From Paraclostridium bifermentans (GTDB lineage Bacteria > Bacillota > Clostridia > Peptostreptococcales > Peptostreptococcaceae): 64,000 nucleotides of DNA. The notes under the pieces were generated by a model. It was not told where the DNA came from. It did no database searches and was given only the letters and a program-made list of their open reading frames with translations. Positions 62,550 through 64,000 of the stretch are shown here, piece by piece. The position numbers and the translations under genes are program-made. Positions within the stretch are counted from its first letter, which is position 1, and each line of letters begins with the position of its first letter. The stretch is taken from the NCBI RefSeq assembly GCF_019916025.1, contig NZ_CP079737.1, positions 2,294,001 to 2,358,000 on the forward strand, in the 5' to 3' direction.

Positions 62550-62577
62550 AAAAGAGAACACCGAAGTGTTCTCTTTT
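62550..62577 (-). terminator. Terminator or attenuator after tsf
   Basis: A 12-bp stem AAAAGAGAACAC / GTGTTCTCTTTT closed by a UUCG tetraloop (minus strand), then a T-run. It separates rpsB-tsf from pyrH and beyond, or lets only part of transcription through. Confidence 0.85.
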
Positions 62578-62583
62578 GGTTAA

Positions 62584-63489
62584 TTACTTAAGTTGCTTAG
62601 CAACCTCTTCAGCAAAGTTTTCTTCTTTCTTTTCTATACCTTCACCAACTTCGAATCTTACGACTCTAGCAACCTTTATTTCAGAACCTACTTTTTTAGC
62701 AACGTCTGCAACTAATTGCTTTATAGTTAAATCTGGGTTTTTAACGAAAGCTTGCTCTACTAAACAAACTTCTTTTAATTGTTTTTCTAATCTTCCCTTT
62801 ATCATCTTTTCAACTATATTAGCTGGTTTTCCTTCATTTAATGCTTGTTGAGTTAATATTTCTGTTTCATGAGCTATGTAGTCTTGGTCTACGTCATCTT
62901 TAGAAACATACTTAGGATTCATAGCAGCAACTTGCATAGCTATATCTTTTCCCATTGCTAATACGTCAGCATCTCTTGCTTCTGTTTCTAATTCAACTAA
63001 TACACCTATTTTACCACCACCGTGGATGTATCCTGCAACTTGTCCGTTAGTAGATACTTTCTCGAATCTTCTTATGTCTAACTTTTCTCCTATAGTAGCT
63101 ATTCTGTTGTTTAATACTTCAGATAAAGCTCCTTCTTTATGAGATTCAGCTAATAATCCAGCTACATCTTCTTTCTCAGTAGCTAAAGCCATTTCAGCAA
63201 CATCTTTAACGAAAGTTTTGAAATCTTCGTTTTTAGCAACGAAATCTGTTTCTGAGTTTATCTCAACTATAGCACCAACTGTGTTATCAGCGTTCATTTC
63301 TATAGCAACTAATCCTTCAGCAGCTATTCTATCAGATTTCTTAGCAGCTTTAGATAATCCTTTTTCTCTTAATAAATCTATAGCTCTTTCCATATTTCCT
63401 TCAGCTTCTTGTAAAGCCTTTTTACAGTCCATCATTCCGGCACCTGTAGTTTCTCTTAACTCTTTAACCATTTGTGCAGTTATAGCCAT
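62584..63489 (-). CDS. tsf: Elongation factor Ts
   Basis: Nucleotide-exchange factor for EF-Tu. 301 residues with an N-terminal UBA-like domain (VKELRETTGAGMMDCKKAL), the exchange-core TDFVAKNEDF, and a second core subdomain, within the normal length. Start behind GGAGGGAA. Cotranscribed with rpsB. Confidence 0.97.
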   Translation of the reverse strand: MAITAQMVKELRETTGAGMMDCKKALQEAEGNMERAIDLLREKGLSKAAKKSDRIAAEGLVAIEMNADNTVGAIVEINSETDFVAKNEDFKTFVKDVAEMALATEKEDVAGLLAESHKEGALSEVLNNRIATIGEKLDIRRFEKVSTNGQVAGYIHGGGKIGVLVELETEARDADVLAMGKDIAMQVAAMNPKYVSKDDVDQDYIAHETEILTQQALNEGKPANIVEKMIKGRLEKQLKEVCLVEQAFVKNPDLTIKQLVADVAKKVGSEIKVARVVRFEVGEGIEKKEENFAEEVAKQLK

Positions 63490-63512
63490 TGGTATTCCCT
63501 CCTATATATTAC

Positions 63513-63542
63513 TAATGGTAAGGGTATACCCCCTTACCATTA
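63513..63542 (-). other. Intercistronic hairpin rpsB-tsf
   Basis: AATGGTAAGGG / CCCTTACCATT, 11-bp stem, without U-run. It is a likely mRNA stability or partial attenuation element between rpsB and tsf. Confidence 0.5.
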
Positions 63543-63552
63543 AATTATTTTA

Positions 63553-64000
63553 TTATTCTTGATCTTCAGTTACTTCTTCTTGATCATCAGCTATAGCTTG
63601 TCTTCCTTCTATTATAGCAGTTGCCATAGCACCAGTTATTAACTTAACAGCTCTTATAGCGTCATCGTTACCTGGTATAGCAAAGTCTAATTGCTCAGGA
63701 TCACAGTTTGTATCAACTATACCTATTACTGGTATACCTAATCTGTGAGCTTCTTGTATAGCTATGTTTTCTTTTCTTGGGTCTACTACGAATATAGCAG
63801 CTGGTAATTCAGGCATATCTTTTATACCGTTTAAGTATTTCTCTAATTTTTCTTTTTCAGCTCTTAATTTTATAACTTCTTTCTTAGGAAGAACGTTGAA
63901 TACTCCTTCTTCTTCCATTTTTTCTAACTTTCTTAACTTGTCTATTCTAGTCTTTATAGTTTTGTGGTTTGTTAACATTCCACCTAACCATCTTTCGTTA
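63553..64000 (-). CDS. rpsB: 30S ribosomal protein S2 (partial, 5' end off the window)
   Basis: C-terminal 148 residues of S2. The reading frame is open to the window edge, reading [18 protein letters not shown], the conserved S2 core, followed by [28 protein letters not shown]-type segments and an acidic tail (EEVTEDQE). The internal ATG at 63978 is not the true start; about 85 residues are missing to the right. Confidence 0.97.
   Translation of the reverse strand, partial: NERWLGGMLTNHKTIKTRIDKLRKLEKMEEEGVFNVLPKKEVIKLRAEKEKLEKYLNGIKDMPELPAAIFVVDPRKENIAIQEAHRLGIPVIGIVDTNCDPEQLDFAIPGNDDAIRAVKLITGAMATAIIEGRQAIADDQEEVTEDQE

Noticed and set aside
1-64000. tRNA, rRNA, T-box or common riboswitches
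   Set aside because: No recognisable tRNA/rRNA sequence or conserved riboswitch core was seen on reading both strands; a covariance-model scan could not be run.

Overview
The window is about 64 kb of very AT-rich chromosome from a low-GC, strictly anaerobic Firmicute. The markers are reverse rubrerythrin, [FeFe]-hydrogenase, a Na+-pumping oxaloacetate decarboxylase, glycyl-radical enzymes, strong AGGAGG ribosome sites with frequent TTG/GTG starts, and compact hairpin/U-run terminators. Gene content and order (rpsB-tsf-pyrH-frr-uppS-cdsA-dxr-rseP-ispG; bioY; Oad; a che operon with cheC/cheD) fit the Clostridia, most likely the Peptostreptococcaceae (Clostridioides/Paraclostridium/Romboutsia group). 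The species cannot be fixed from the sequence alone. I saw no rRNA, tRNA, CRISPR array, insertion sequence or prophage.

Layout. 1-6 kb: typA, RNase J, and an oxidative-stress pair (reverse rubrerythrin with a PerR-type box, then perR), then a DegV gene. 6-10 kb: iron uptake, with a DtxR-family regulator divergent from feoA-feoB and a 16-bp palindrome between them, plus an unannotated 32-aa membrane peptide and a second DegV. 10-15 kb: CPBP protease, a thioredoxin with an unusual thioredoxin reductase lacking the NADPH motifs, and a two-component system. 15-20 kb: bioY under two BirA-like boxes, then a complete oadA-oadG-BCCP-oadB operon that consumes biotin. 20-25 kb: lepB, a YjjI/YjjW-type glycyl-radical enzyme and activase, a YfcC-family carrier and a DedA protein. 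25-31 kb: a 72-aa membrane protein with its own promoter and terminator, two adjacent dynamin-like GTPases of equal length, a short RpoD-like sigma factor, and an HsdR-N-like protein with a His/Cys tail. 31-39 kb: a secreted CAP-domain protein behind a structured leader, an RR-HK-ABC transporter module and a secreted DUF1002 protein.

39-54 kb is a chemotaxis island read on the minus strand: MCP1-cheA-cheB-cheC-cheD-cheW-cheR-cheY-fliM-fliN, preceded by two further MCP genes and two related lipoproteins. All three MCP genes carry the same motor-sigma (SigD/FliA-like) promoter. The FliM encoded here lacks the N-terminal CheY-binding peptide.

54-64 kb holds an [FeFe]-hydrogenase with a degenerate NuoF-like N-terminus, followed by the translation / isoprenoid / phospholipid housekeeping operon ending in a partial rpsB at the right edge. 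The candidates for new biology are the asymmetric dynamin pair, the chemotaxis island with its lipoproteins and trimmed FliM, the His/Cys-tailed HsdR-N-like protein, the small membrane ORFs, and two unassigned structured RNAs (about 30.5 kb and 31.45 kb).
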